Shown: positions 1 to 8,083 of the stretch, one piece after another
How the letters are laid out: the number at the start of each line of letters is the position of its first letter
Position numbering within the stretch: position 1 is the stretch's first letter
Assembly: GCF_034259325.1 (NCBI RefSeq)
Contig: NZ_JAXIVS010000025.1
Coordinates: 1 to 64,000 of the forward strand
DNA from: Hyalangium ruber
GTDB lineage: Bacteria > Myxococcota > Myxococcia > Myxococcales > Myxococcaceae
Direction: 5' to 3'
DNA length: 64,000 nt
The notes under the pieces: generated by a model
Told to the model about the DNA's origin: nothing
What the model saw: only the letters and a program-made list of their open reading frames with translations
Database searches by the model: none
Program-made: the position numbers and the translations under genes

Positions 1-56
1 CGCTCGCTGCCATCGAGAACCCGGGCACCGTCACGCTGCCGAAGGCCCAGGGCTGA
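1..56 (+). CDS. C-terminal end of an unidentified protein
   Basis: Only the last 17 codons are in the window, ending in TGA. The tail reads ...ENPGTVTLPKAQG. Third codon positions are almost all G or C, as in the real genes here, so the frame is probably coding. No family can be assigned from so short a piece. It converges on the minus-strand kinase, whose frame stays open through this stretch. If this gene is real, the kinase reading frame has either lost its stop codon or should end before here. Confidence 0.5.
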   Translation, partial: LAAIENPGTVTLPKAQG

Positions 57-1403
57 CCACCTCTCCCTCCGTGCGGCCAAGGACGGGGCAGCTCCGTGTC
101 GGGACGGGGCACGGCGAGGACTTACGCTGAACTCCACAGGAGGACGACAATGGGGCGCGCGCCGCTGGCCTTTGAGCGGTTGCTCGGGCAAGGGCCGCCC
201 CAAGCGCTCCTGGCCGGCAGGCTCCTCTCCTTGGGCCGCAGGTCCCGTCAGGCTGGTGTCGCCGAGCCCTATAGGATCGCGGCCCCCCAGCTCTTCGCTC
301 GTTGTGTGCTGAGCAGCGTCTTCCCGCGCATGCCGCAGTGTCCATCCGACTGTCACTGCGCCCACGCTTCCCACGAGCACCGCGCACGCAAGCATCCATG
401 CCGGCACACGAGCCCGTGTAAGCGACCATCCGGAGGGACCGTCAGCCTCCTCGCATTTCGCGGAATGCTCCCATTCCTTACGAGCGAAAAGAGGCAGGTC
501 CGCGCCTGAAGCTGGATTCCTGGCGGCTGTCTCCAGGGCTTTGGCCAGCTCGCCCGCGGAGGGACGCTCGTCGGGCCGCGCCGCGAGCATGCGGAGGATG
601 AGGGCATCCAGTTCCGGAGCCACCCGGGGGTTGAGTTCTTGCGGCGGCCGGGGCGGAGTCCAGTTCAGGCGCAAGCCCCCACCCGCCTCCTCGCGCACGT
701 CCACAGGCGGGAGATACTGGCCCGTGACCAGACGGTAGGCGCTCACTCCCAGGGCAAACACATCATCCGCCGGCTGGGCCTGATAGGTGGCGGGGGCGTT
801 TCTGGGGCGATGCAGCTCGAACTCCCAGGTTTCGGGACTGCGATATTTGTCGGTTCCCGGTGGCAGGCCGTCTCGCGTCACCGGGGGTGCGCCCGCGTAG
901 GTGCCCGCGCCGTAGTCGATGAGGAAGACTCGGTGCGAAGAGGAGCTCACCAGGATATTGGCGCCTTTGACATCGCGGTGCAGCCCACCTGCCGCATGCG
1001 TGGCCTCCAGTGCCCGTGCGACCTGCGCCAGCACCCGGCTCGTTTCCTGGGAGGAAGGATTGCTCCTCTCGGGCCACTCGTAGAGCGGCAGGCCCTCCAC
1101 CCACTCCATGACCAGGTACGGATAGACGGCGCCGCTGGGGTGTTGCCACTCTCCACTCGCCAGCAACTTCGGCACGCTGGGGTGCTGGCTGAGCGAGAGC
1201 AGCTTCGCCTCCCGGGGGAAGCGAGGGTCGAAGGGAAACCAGGCCACCTTGAGGACCACTGCACCGCGATGCTCCCGCCCCGCCAACACGGCGCGGAACA
1301 CGGCTCCGAACGAGCCTCCGGCGTGATAGCCCTTCACCTTCCACGGCCCCACCTGGGTACCTGGAGGCAGCCAGGAGGGTTCCAGCTTCAGCAAGGGCAT
1401 CAT
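1..1403 (-). CDS. Transmembrane serine/threonine protein kinase, C-terminal tail lost or running off the window
   Basis: Protein kinase-like protein of the myxobacterial one-TM type. The start chosen is MMPLLKLEP at 1403, typical of this family. Visible are a glycine loop AGGSFGAVF (about residue 28), the ATP lysine in VVLKVA (K52), the catalytic loop HRDVKGAN (142-149), DYG replacing DFG (D163), then one membrane helix at about 333-354 and a Pro/Gly-rich outer segment with GQRRAPHC. Members of this family usually end with a Cys/Trp-rich segment (GGCW...WKG.CY). Here that segment is missing after CRPPVEFS, and the frame stays open to the window edge, overlapping the opposite gene at 1-56. This suggests a degenerate or frameshifted 3' end. 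It probably phosphorylates Ser/Thr in the cytoplasm in response to an external signal; the target is unknown. Confidence 0.8.
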   Translation of the reverse strand, partial: MMPLLKLEPSWLPPGTQVGPWKVKGYHAGGSFGAVFRAVLAGREHRGAVVLKVAWFPFDPRFPREAKLLSLSQHPSVPKLLASGEWQHPSGAVYPYLVMEWVEGLPLYEWPERSNPSSQETSRVLAQVARALEATHAAGGLHRDVKGANILVSSSSHRVFLIDYGAGTYAGAPPVTRDGLPPGTDKYRSPETWEFELHRPRNAPATYQAQPADDVFALGVSAYRLVTGQYLPPVDVREEAGGGLRLNWTPPRPPQELNPRVAPELDALILRMLAARPDERPSAGELAKALETAARNPASGADLPLFARKEWEHSAKCEEADGPSGWSLTRARVPAWMLACAVLVGSVGAVTVGWTLRHAREDAAQHTTSEELGGRDPIGLGDTSLTGPAAQGEEPAGQERLGRPLPEQPLKGQRRAPHCRPPVEFSVSPRRAPSRHGAAPSLAARRERWSALGLRQRDGARVLDGSE

Positions 1404-1609
1404 CCGCGGTGAGTCCGCCTGGGATAGGAGCAGTTCCAGTTGCTCGGAGCTACCCTACCTCAGGGGTGGGGAGATTGTCCGGCGCCCCCACATGCCCGCG
1501 AACGTACTGCCACTCCACAGCACTCCTTCCCCGCTGGGCCCTGGGCAGCACCCCGCCGATAGGCCTCCATTTCTCCTATCGTTATGAGGCTGCCAGAGAG
1601 ACCCTAACC

Positions 1610-3124
1610 TCAGTCGTTGCCGCCGCGGCCTCCACCACCGTTGCCGCCGCGGCCTCCACCGCCGTGGCCGCCACCGCCGCCGCCGCCATGGCCTCCACCA
1701 CCGCCGCCGCCGTGGCCGCCACCACCGTGGCCTCCACCTCCACCGCCACCGCCGTGGCCTCCACCGCCGTGGCCTCCACCGCCGTGACCATCGTTGGGGC
1801 AACCGTCACCATCGTGGTGACCGCCACCACCACCGTGGCCTCCACCGCCGTGGCCTCCACCGCCGTGGCCTCCACCGCCACCGCCGTGACCGTGGTCATC
1901 GTTGGGGCAACCGTCACCACCGTGGTGACCGCCACCACCACCGTGGCCGCCACCACCGTGGCCGCCACCACCGTGGCCACCGTTGGGGCAACCGTCACCA
2001 TCGTGGTGACCGCCGCCGCCACCACCGTGGCCGCCACCACCGTGGCCGCCACCACCGTGGCCGTGGTCATCGTTGGGGCAACCGCCATCATGACCACCAT
2101 TGCCGCCGTCAGGCGTACCACCACCATTGCCGCCGTCGGGCGTCCCCCCGCCATTGCCGCCGTCGGGCGTCCCCCCGTCATTGCCGCCGTCGGGCGTACC
2201 CGGAGGAGGAGTCGGCGGCGCCTGGCAGATGCTGTGCTCATCCAGCAGGTTGAGGTGGCCCTCGGCGTTGCCCGTCAGCGACCTGGCGTAGATGCCGCCA
2301 TCGAAGCTGCCGTTGGTGAAGTGGATGTCAGCGCGGGGCGCCAGCACCGTGCCCCAGAAGCCGAAGCCCTGGGCGGTGATGCTGGTGGTGTCCACGAAGT
2401 TGTAGAGCACGCCGTGCTGGTCGATGCCTCCGCCGAACTGGGTGGCGAAGCCGCCGAAGGTGGCCGAGGAACCGCGGATGTTGACCACCACGAAGGAGCC
2501 GGCCGGCGCTTCGATGGACCACAGCGCGGCGCCGGTGAAGTCACTGGCGTTCACGTCGAAGACGTTCCGCTGCGCATCCGTGCCGCGCAGCATGAGTCCG
2601 CCCCAATTCTCGCGCGTCGTGGTGCCGTTGGCCGTCAGGCCGGCCAGCTGTGTGGACAGGCTGAGCAGTTGGGCTGCGCGGGCGGTAAAGTCGATGGGCG
2701 AGCCCTGCGTCACAGTCCCGCGCGGGTAGACCACTGACGGGTCGGCGCTGTAGCTGCCTCCGTGCCACGTGTCACCCCAAACGCCGCCATTGGTGAGCGT
2801 CAGGTTGCCGCCCGCCACCAGCGTGTTGGCGATGTCCGTGGCCGGCAGCCTCCAGCCCACCGAGAAGTTGTCCATGGTGATGTTGCCAGCCGCCGCGACC
2901 TTGCCCTCCACGTCCGTGCCCAGGTTGTAGTCCCCGAGCAAGAACAGGTTGTAGTCATTCAAGCGGACCGTGACGACCGGGGATTCGGGCGGGCAAGCGT
3001 CGGCATCGTTGAGGTGGCCGCTATTCGCGCCAGCCCCCTGCGATTCATCTCCAGAACCCACCAGACCGCAGGCAGGGAGCGACAGCAGAGCGGCGGCCAA
3101 GGCAAACGCACGGAAAGCACGCAT
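1610..3124 (-). CDS. Choice-of-anchor A family surface lipoprotein with Gly/His/Cys-rich repeat tail
   Basis: 504 residues. The N-terminus has a lipoprotein signal (LPAC, Cys at about 19), so it is probably anchored to a membrane. The region from about 50 to 300 matches the choice-of-anchor A beta-helix-like domain: LNDYNLFLLGDYN, AAGNITMDNF, GLMLRGTD, VVVNIRGSS, FWGTVLAPRADI and GSFDGGIYA are characteristic. From about 310 onward there are PDGGN repeats, then about 190 residues of GGHGGGG repeats interrupted four times by DG(D/G)CPN(D/G) units rich in His and Asp. The tail is low complexity and could bind metal or crosslink through the spaced cysteines; that is inference. Upstream, 315 bases separate it from the divergent Hint gene. 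Function is unknown; members of this family are surface or matrix proteins. Confidence 0.85.
   Translation of the reverse strand: MRAFRAFALAAALLSLPACGLVGSGDESQGAGANSGHLNDADACPPESPVVTVRLNDYNLFLLGDYNLGTDVEGKVAAAGNITMDNFSVGWRLPATDIANTLVAGGNLTLTNGGVWGDTWHGGSYSADPSVVYPRGTVTQGSPIDFTARAAQLLSLSTQLAGLTANGTTTRENWGGLMLRGTDAQRNVFDVNASDFTGAALWSIEAPAGSFVVVNIRGSSATFGGFATQFGGGIDQHGVLYNFVDTTSITAQGFGFWGTVLAPRADIHFTNGSFDGGIYARSLTGNAEGHLNLLDEHSICQAPPTPPPGTPDGGNDGGTPDGGNGGGTPDGGNGGGTPDGGNGGHDGGCPNDDHGHGGGGHGGGGHGGGGGGHHDGDGCPNGGHGGGGHGGGGHGGGGGHHGGDGCPNDDHGHGGGGGGHGGGGHGGGGHGGGGGHHDGDGCPNDGHGGGGHGGGGHGGGGGGGGHGGGGHGGGGGGGHGGGGGGGHGGGGRGGNGGGGRGGND
1620..2190. repeat. Low-complexity tandem repeats inside the choice-of-anchor A gene
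   Basis: Direct repeats of CCACCACCG(TGGCC)-type units code for the Gly/His tail on the minus strand, with longer units of about 100 bases carrying a Cys-Pro-Asn motif. At 2097-2200 a second set, about 24 bases long, codes for PDGGN(G/D)GGT. Such repeats expand and contract easily, so tail length may vary between strains, and short-read assemblies may be wrong here. Confidence 0.8.
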
Positions 3125-3439
3125 AACAGGAATACTGTCACTAAACGGTCCTTCCAGGCCACGTCAAAATCGGATCAACCACATTTTGTCATGCACCCGA
3201 CACTCGCTGCGCCGGCGTCCCGTGTCTGGCTCAGCGGAGACTTCGCACGGCCTGGGCAAGTCATGTCTGTTTTACGGAAGAATTACAGCTTTCCAGGATA
3301 AATAGGGGCGATCTGGTTTTCCTGGAGTGAAAAATTAGAGACTGTTAGTATGGCATGTTGGGCGATGGGCTGACGAGACGTGGGTTTTCTGGCCCATCAC
3401 CCATCAACCCGCCGCCATACACCGCCAAGGAGTTGTGAA
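3125..3439. other. Divergent intergenic region (promoters)
   Basis: 315 bases between two divergently transcribed exported-protein genes. The part from 3270 to 3350 is distinctly AT-rich for this genome (TTTTACGGAAGAATTACAG, GTGAAAAATTAGAGAC) and probably holds the promoter of the 3440 gene. No clear -35/-10 pair, RNA gene or terminator was recognised. Confidence 0.4.
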
Positions 3440-4540
3440 ATGACAGGGAGAACTGTCGCTCAGGCCGTGCTTTACGCATCGCTTCTCGTACCAGCGGTTG
3501 CCAGTGCTCAGCCTATTCTCCAGCAGCGCTGCAGCCTCGACAACCTGGACAATGCCGCCGCCGAGTCCCGTGTCCACTGGGCCCGCCGTTGTGCTTTGAA
3601 CCAGCACGTCATGAGCCCCGCGCAGGGCTTCGATACGGGCATCCCGTCGTCCAACAACGCTGGCAACCTCATGGAGTACATCGAGGCAGACCTGGGCGCC
3701 AACTGGTCCGGGCAGAACTGCTACACCGGTCAGGCCGACGCCTACGAGGTCAACAGCTCCTTCGTCAACAAGATCTACCTCAGCGGCATCACCAACCAGT
3801 TCACGGATGGCGCGGGCTTCAAGTCGTGGCTGCGTCCGGCGACCCGGAAGAAGCCCCGCCCGCTCTACCCCACCTTCGGCAGCCAGTACGACATCTACAG
3901 CCCCAGCAACCTCCAGCTCTTCCCCCACCCCACGCTGGCGGACTGCAGGCTCTATCTGGACCGCAACGGCACCCAGCCGGCCACCGCCCACTCCTTCTAC
4001 ATCAACGGCTACTGCGAGGCCTCCTGCTATACCCCGGACCAGGCTCTGCTCTTCACGGATGGGTACAAGCCCATCCTTGAGGCGCTCGAGGATCGCCGCG
4101 AGGATCTCGTCACGCTGACGCCAGATTCCTCGCTCGACAACATCCAGCTCCAGCAGAACAAGACCTACAGCTACACCGCGGAGTTCCGGGACAGCACTCA
4201 CCCCATCATCGAGCTGCGCACCGCCTCTGGGGGATTGCTGCGCGTCACTACGGAGCACGCTGTCCTCAACAGCCAGGGCCGCATCGTGCAGGCGCAGACG
4301 CTGAAGGAGGGGGATGAACTGCTGAAGGCGGATGGCACTCCGGATCCCATCACCAGCGTCGAGAGGACCACCTACTTCGGCAAGGTCTACAACCTGCGCC
4401 CGGTCTCGACGGACCTCGTCTCCAACATCGTCATCGCCGAGGGCTATCTCGTCGGCTCCTCCTCCTACCAGAATGATGATGTGGGCTACATCAACCGCAT
4501 CATCATGCACAAGCAAGTGCCCCCAGAGCTCATTCCCTGA
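3440..4540 (+). CDS. Secreted Hint-domain protein (copy A)
   Basis: 366 residues. The ATG was chosen because AAGGAG lies 7 bases before it and the same start exists in the paralogue at 9559. Signal peptide to about residue 23 (ending ASAQP). Residues 24-190 form an unrecognised domain with several cysteines. Residues 196-345 look like a Hint (hedgehog/intein) domain: C196 followed by the 12-residue spacing to DG (CYTPDQALLFTDG), a TxxH block (LRVTTEHAVL, T270/H273), an INT-like GDELL block and the closing strand VYNL...NIVIAEGYLVG. The usual intein-terminal His-Asn is absent, so N-terminal cleavage or thioester chemistry is possible but C-terminal splicing is not expected. It opens the unusual cluster running to 10659. 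Biological role unknown. Confidence 0.8.
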   Translation: MTGRTVAQAVLYASLLVPAVASAQPILQQRCSLDNLDNAAAESRVHWARRCALNQHVMSPAQGFDTGIPSSNNAGNLMEYIEADLGANWSGQNCYTGQADAYEVNSSFVNKIYLSGITNQFTDGAGFKSWLRPATRKKPRPLYPTFGSQYDIYSPSNLQLFPHPTLADCRLYLDRNGTQPATAHSFYINGYCEASCYTPDQALLFTDGYKPILEALEDRREDLVTLTPDSSLDNIQLQQNKTYSYTAEFRDSTHPIIELRTASGGLLRVTTEHAVLNSQGRIVQAQTLKEGDELLKADGTPDPITSVERTTYFGKVYNLRPVSTDLVSNIVIAEGYLVGSSSYQNDDVGYINRIIMHKQVPPELIP

Positions 4541-4583
4541 GCCGCTGAGGCTCAGCCGACGCCTCGCCGGCTGAGAAGTACCG

Positions 4584-4618
4584 GGAGGTGAGGAGAGTCC
4601 CTGGCTCTCCTTGCCTCC
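4584..4618 (+). terminator. Hairpin after the first Hint gene
   Basis: An imperfect stem of about 14 pairs (GGAGG..GGAGAG against CTCTCC..CCTCC) with a 7-base loop, 43 bases after the stop codon. There is no T-run, so it may act as a weak or protein-dependent terminator, or protect the RNA end. Confidence 0.4.
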
Positions 4619-4639
4619 GATTCCTTCACACACCCCTTG

Positions 4640-4700
4640 TGCTAATTTTTCTTCACTTTCCGTCTTGACTGGAGAATCCGGTTTTAGAGAAGCTATGCCC
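4640..4700 (+). promoter_or_regulatory. Possible promoter for the Hint lipoprotein gene
   Basis: An AT-rich patch in the 231-base gap contains TTGACT at 4665-4670, close to a sigma-70 -35 box. No convincing -10 box sits at 16-18 bases, so this is only a candidate. Confidence 0.25.
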
Positions 4701-4771
4701 CGCCCAAGTCGTGGCAGCCTCTGCACAGGCAAGCCACTCATCGCGGGCACACCAAGAAAGCGGAGGCCTCA

Positions 4772-5614
<843 letters not shown>

Positions 5615-5629
5615 TCCTGCTCGGGTTCT

Positions 5630-5686
5630 GCTGCCGACGAGCGCGATTCCCTTCGGGGAGCGCCTCGTCGGCAGCGCTCTTTTCCC
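5630..5686 (+). terminator. Intrinsic terminator-like hairpin
   Basis: GCTGCCGACGAGCGC pairs with GCGC(C)TCGTCGGCAGC (one bulge, loop of about 15), followed by GCTCTTTTCCC. It lies only 12 bases before the ATG of the next gene, so it may end the Hint lipoprotein transcript or act as an internal attenuator of the cluster. Confidence 0.65.
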
Positions 5687-5697
5687 AAAGGTCTCCC

Positions 5698-6567
5698 ATG
5701 GCATCCAGCAAGCGGCAGTGGCTCGGCATCCTGGTGGCGGTCGTCGCCTCTCTCGTTGCGCTTGGCGCCGTCTTGTTATGGCTGCCCGACAAGCAGCCCT
5801 CTGGCCCCCCAGCGGAGCACTCGAAGTCCCAGGCCGAGGCCCGGCCCGCGGGGGCCTCCCCGGCATCCCCCAAGGCACCAGACCCCGGCGTCGAGCACGC
5901 CACGGGCATCCCCGCGCAGGCGCGCGCTCGCCTGGATGGCAAGGCCACGGAGCTCGCCCAGCAGCGGCTGGAGCAACTGCCGAACCCCGCCGTGCAAGAC
6001 AGTATCGGCGGCTTCTCCAAGCAAGACCTGGAGCAAGTCCTCGGCAGCTATCGTGAGATGAAGGCCGTCCAGGGGCTGTACAACCAGCGCGTCGAGCGCG
6101 AGCGCCACGTGAAGAAGATCCTCGAGAGCCCCCACGGCGTGGCCATTGCCTCGAAGTCCCTGACGGACTTCACCTTCGCGCAAGAGGCCTTCGGTGAGTT
6201 CCAGGCCGAGGCCCGCTATTTCTCGATCGACGTGCTGAAGGCGACCTCGAGCCAGGGCAACCATGAGCCGCTCATGAGCACCGCCAGCCAGCTCGCCCAG
6301 CAGTTCGCCCTGCTCAGCGCTGACTCCGAAGGCTTCAAGAAAGGACGCCGCGAGGATCTCTATGATGTGCTCACCGCATACATCGATGTGGTGGGAGAGG
6401 ACTTCCTGTCCAGCGCGGACATGAAGGTCATGCAGCAGCTGGGCTACACGCCCCAACTGCCAGCCCACGTCCGGAAGGTCTACGACGACGCCCTGTTCTT
6501 CCGCCTCAATGTCAAGTTTGGCCGCCAGCGCGCTGTCGCCATCACCTCCTCACTGCTCGGCGAGTGA
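5698..6567 (+). CDS. Membrane-anchored protein of the Hint cluster, unknown function
   Basis: 289 residues, no family recognised. Lysine/arginine-rich start, one membrane helix at about residues 8-29, then a Pro/Ala-rich linker to about 65, then a mostly helical, charged domain (repeated Gln/Glu/Lys, e.g. QRLEQLPN, QDLEQVLGSYREM, VERERHVKK). The domain should face the periplasm or outside. Its stop codon is 4 bases before the ATG of the subtilase-like gene, which points to translational coupling and a shared job. It could be a scaffold, chaperone or propeptide-like inhibitor for the protease-like lipoproteins, but nothing in the sequence proves that. Confidence 0.7.
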   Translation: MASSKRQWLGILVAVVASLVALGAVLLWLPDKQPSGPPAEHSKSQAEARPAGASPASPKAPDPGVEHATGIPAQARARLDGKATELAQQRLEQLPNPAVQDSIGGFSKQDLEQVLGSYREMKAVQGLYNQRVERERHVKKILESPHGVAIASKSLTDFTFAQEAFGEFQAEARYFSIDVLKATSSQGNHEPLMSTASQLAQQFALLSADSEGFKKGRREDLYDVLTAYIDVVGEDFLSSADMKVMQQLGYTPQLPAHVRKVYDDALFFRLNVKFGRQRAVAITSSLLGE

Positions 6568-6571
6568 GCTC

Positions 6572-7960
6572 ATGTCCCGCTCGTGCGTTCTCTCGGTCCT
6601 GGTGGTCTTCCTCGGCCTCGCCGGGTGCGGTGGTGAAGAACCACCCCCGATTCCCGACCCTCCTGATCCGGGCGAAGGAGAGACCTCGCTCGAGAAGCAG
6701 ATGGGTAGCGCTCTGACTGCCATTGAGGAGCAAAGAAGCACCTGCATTCGGGAGCCCACAGCCCCGTCCTGCCAGCCGCAGGCCTTTCGCTTCGATCCCG
6801 CCACTCAGTTCAACATGGCTCACGCCACGGATGAGGCCATCCTGATCGTGGATGAGTTCTCGAAGCTGCCCCTCCGGACCGTTCGTTACCAGAACCGTCT
6901 CAAGGGGTACCTGAGAGCCGAGGCGGGAGGAGACATCCGCCCAGTCCAGTTCGACTGGAGCATGCAGGCCACGCTCTTCTCCGTGCTCAAGCAGTTCGCT
7001 ACCCCTGATCTCATTCCCGCCGCGGCGCTCCGAAAGCTCAGTGAGCCCCTTCACAGAGCCTTCCCCCCAGGGGCCGAAAACGTCGGACACGGGAGCATCG
7101 TCTTCTCCCTGCTCATCGAGGCCAACCCCCGCCAACCCATCGTGGTGCTGGATCGGCCCACCTTGCATGGAATCGCTCTCGCGGAGTTCTGTGATGCCAC
7201 GGGTGCGAGTCACCCGGCGCTGTTCGACAAGTCCGAGCACGCGGCCAGTGAGCTGGTGCGCATCATGCGCGAGCACAACGTCCGCTTCGTGAACGTAAGC
7301 TTCGGGGAAACCCTCGAGACGATTCAAGGCAGCTGGCAGACCGTCTGTACGGGGAGCCTGCCCAGCGATGAGCTCCTACGTGAGAAGCTGGCGGCCTATG
7401 CCCCCATCGTCAAGGCCCTCACCGGCACGCCCGGGGTCTTCGCCGCTCAAGCGGCGATCGATGCCTCGAATCCTCGAGACTTCCCATATGACTTCCCCTC
7501 CCAGGACTACCCGAATCGGGTACTCGCCGGCTTCTTCACCTCGCTCGACTCAGGGCTCGACGCTCAGGGCCAAGGCGACTCCGGCTCGCTGGTGGGCTGG
7601 CCCGAGCGCCAGAATGTAGACATCTACCTGAACAGTGGCGTGCTTCCGCAGCGCCCCTTCCCTCACAATCGGACCCCTCTGCTTCAGGTGGATGGGTTCG
7701 GTGTCGACATCTATCCGATCGCCTCCACTGCCACCTCCTGGATCGCGCCACTGGCGCTCTCGCGCTTCATCCACTTGCGATACTCAAGCTTTGAGAGTCG
7801 CACGATGGATGATGCGTTGATTTCTGAGATTCGCGGCCAGATGGTGCCCGCGGCATGTGGTCAGTCCAGCGAGGCCTGCGTCTATCAGGATCCCTTGCTC
7901 CACGGGCAAATCGAGGCCGTGCGTCTCGGCTACTGGAGTCGCCAGTACGTCTCGCCGTGA
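6572..7960 (+). CDS. Divergent subtilase-like (S8-fold) lipoprotein, copy 1
   Basis: 462 residues, lipobox LAGC (Cys19). Segments follow subtilase order: ILIVDEF (D94, like the catalytic Asp strand), NVGHGSIVF (H173, like GHGTHV), VRFVNVSFGE (like INLSLG), PGVFAAQAA (the AAGN region), RVLAGFFTSLD (like AVGAVD) and TATSWIAPLAL (S389, like GTSMAAP). Spacings of 79 and 216 residues are larger than in subtilisin, mostly because of inserts. The oxyanion Asn is not seen; Gln/Ala stand there. So it is either a divergent peptidase or a protease-fold protein with altered chemistry. It overlaps no gene but is coupled to the preceding membrane protein, and is paralogous to the next gene. Codon use is less G/C-ending than in the housekeeping genes. 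Confidence 0.65.
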   Translation: MSRSCVLSVLVVFLGLAGCGGEEPPPIPDPPDPGEGETSLEKQMGSALTAIEEQRSTCIREPTAPSCQPQAFRFDPATQFNMAHATDEAILIVDEFSKLPLRTVRYQNRLKGYLRAEAGGDIRPVQFDWSMQATLFSVLKQFATPDLIPAAALRKLSEPLHRAFPPGAENVGHGSIVFSLLIEANPRQPIVVLDRPTLHGIALAEFCDATGASHPALFDKSEHAASELVRIMREHNVRFVNVSFGETLETIQGSWQTVCTGSLPSDELLREKLAAYAPIVKALTGTPGVFAAQAAIDASNPRDFPYDFPSQDYPNRVLAGFFTSLDSGLDAQGQGDSGSLVGWPERQNVDIYLNSGVLPQRPFPHNRTPLLQVDGFGVDIYPIASTATSWIAPLALSRFIHLRYSSFESRTMDDALISEIRGQMVPAACGQSSEACVYQDPLLHGQIEAVRLGYWSRQYVSP

Positions 7961-8083
7961 GTTGATCTCCATTCACGATTAGATTGATTTTCCGTCTTTT
8001 CTGACTTGCCAGTTATTGCTGGTTCTGAGATGTTATCAGAACACTTGGCAATGGTAGCCTCCCTTTCTAGGCGAGAAACACTC

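Noticed and set aside
1409-2737. A plus-strand frame with TVAAT repeats opposite the choice-of-anchor A tail
   Set aside because: It only mirrors the Gly/His repeats; the minus-strand frame has a lipoprotein signal and a recognised domain.
3440-4540. Cys192 as the Hint nucleophile
   Set aside because: Only Cys196 gives the usual 12-residue spacing to the DG turn; Cys192 is kept in both copies and may be structural.
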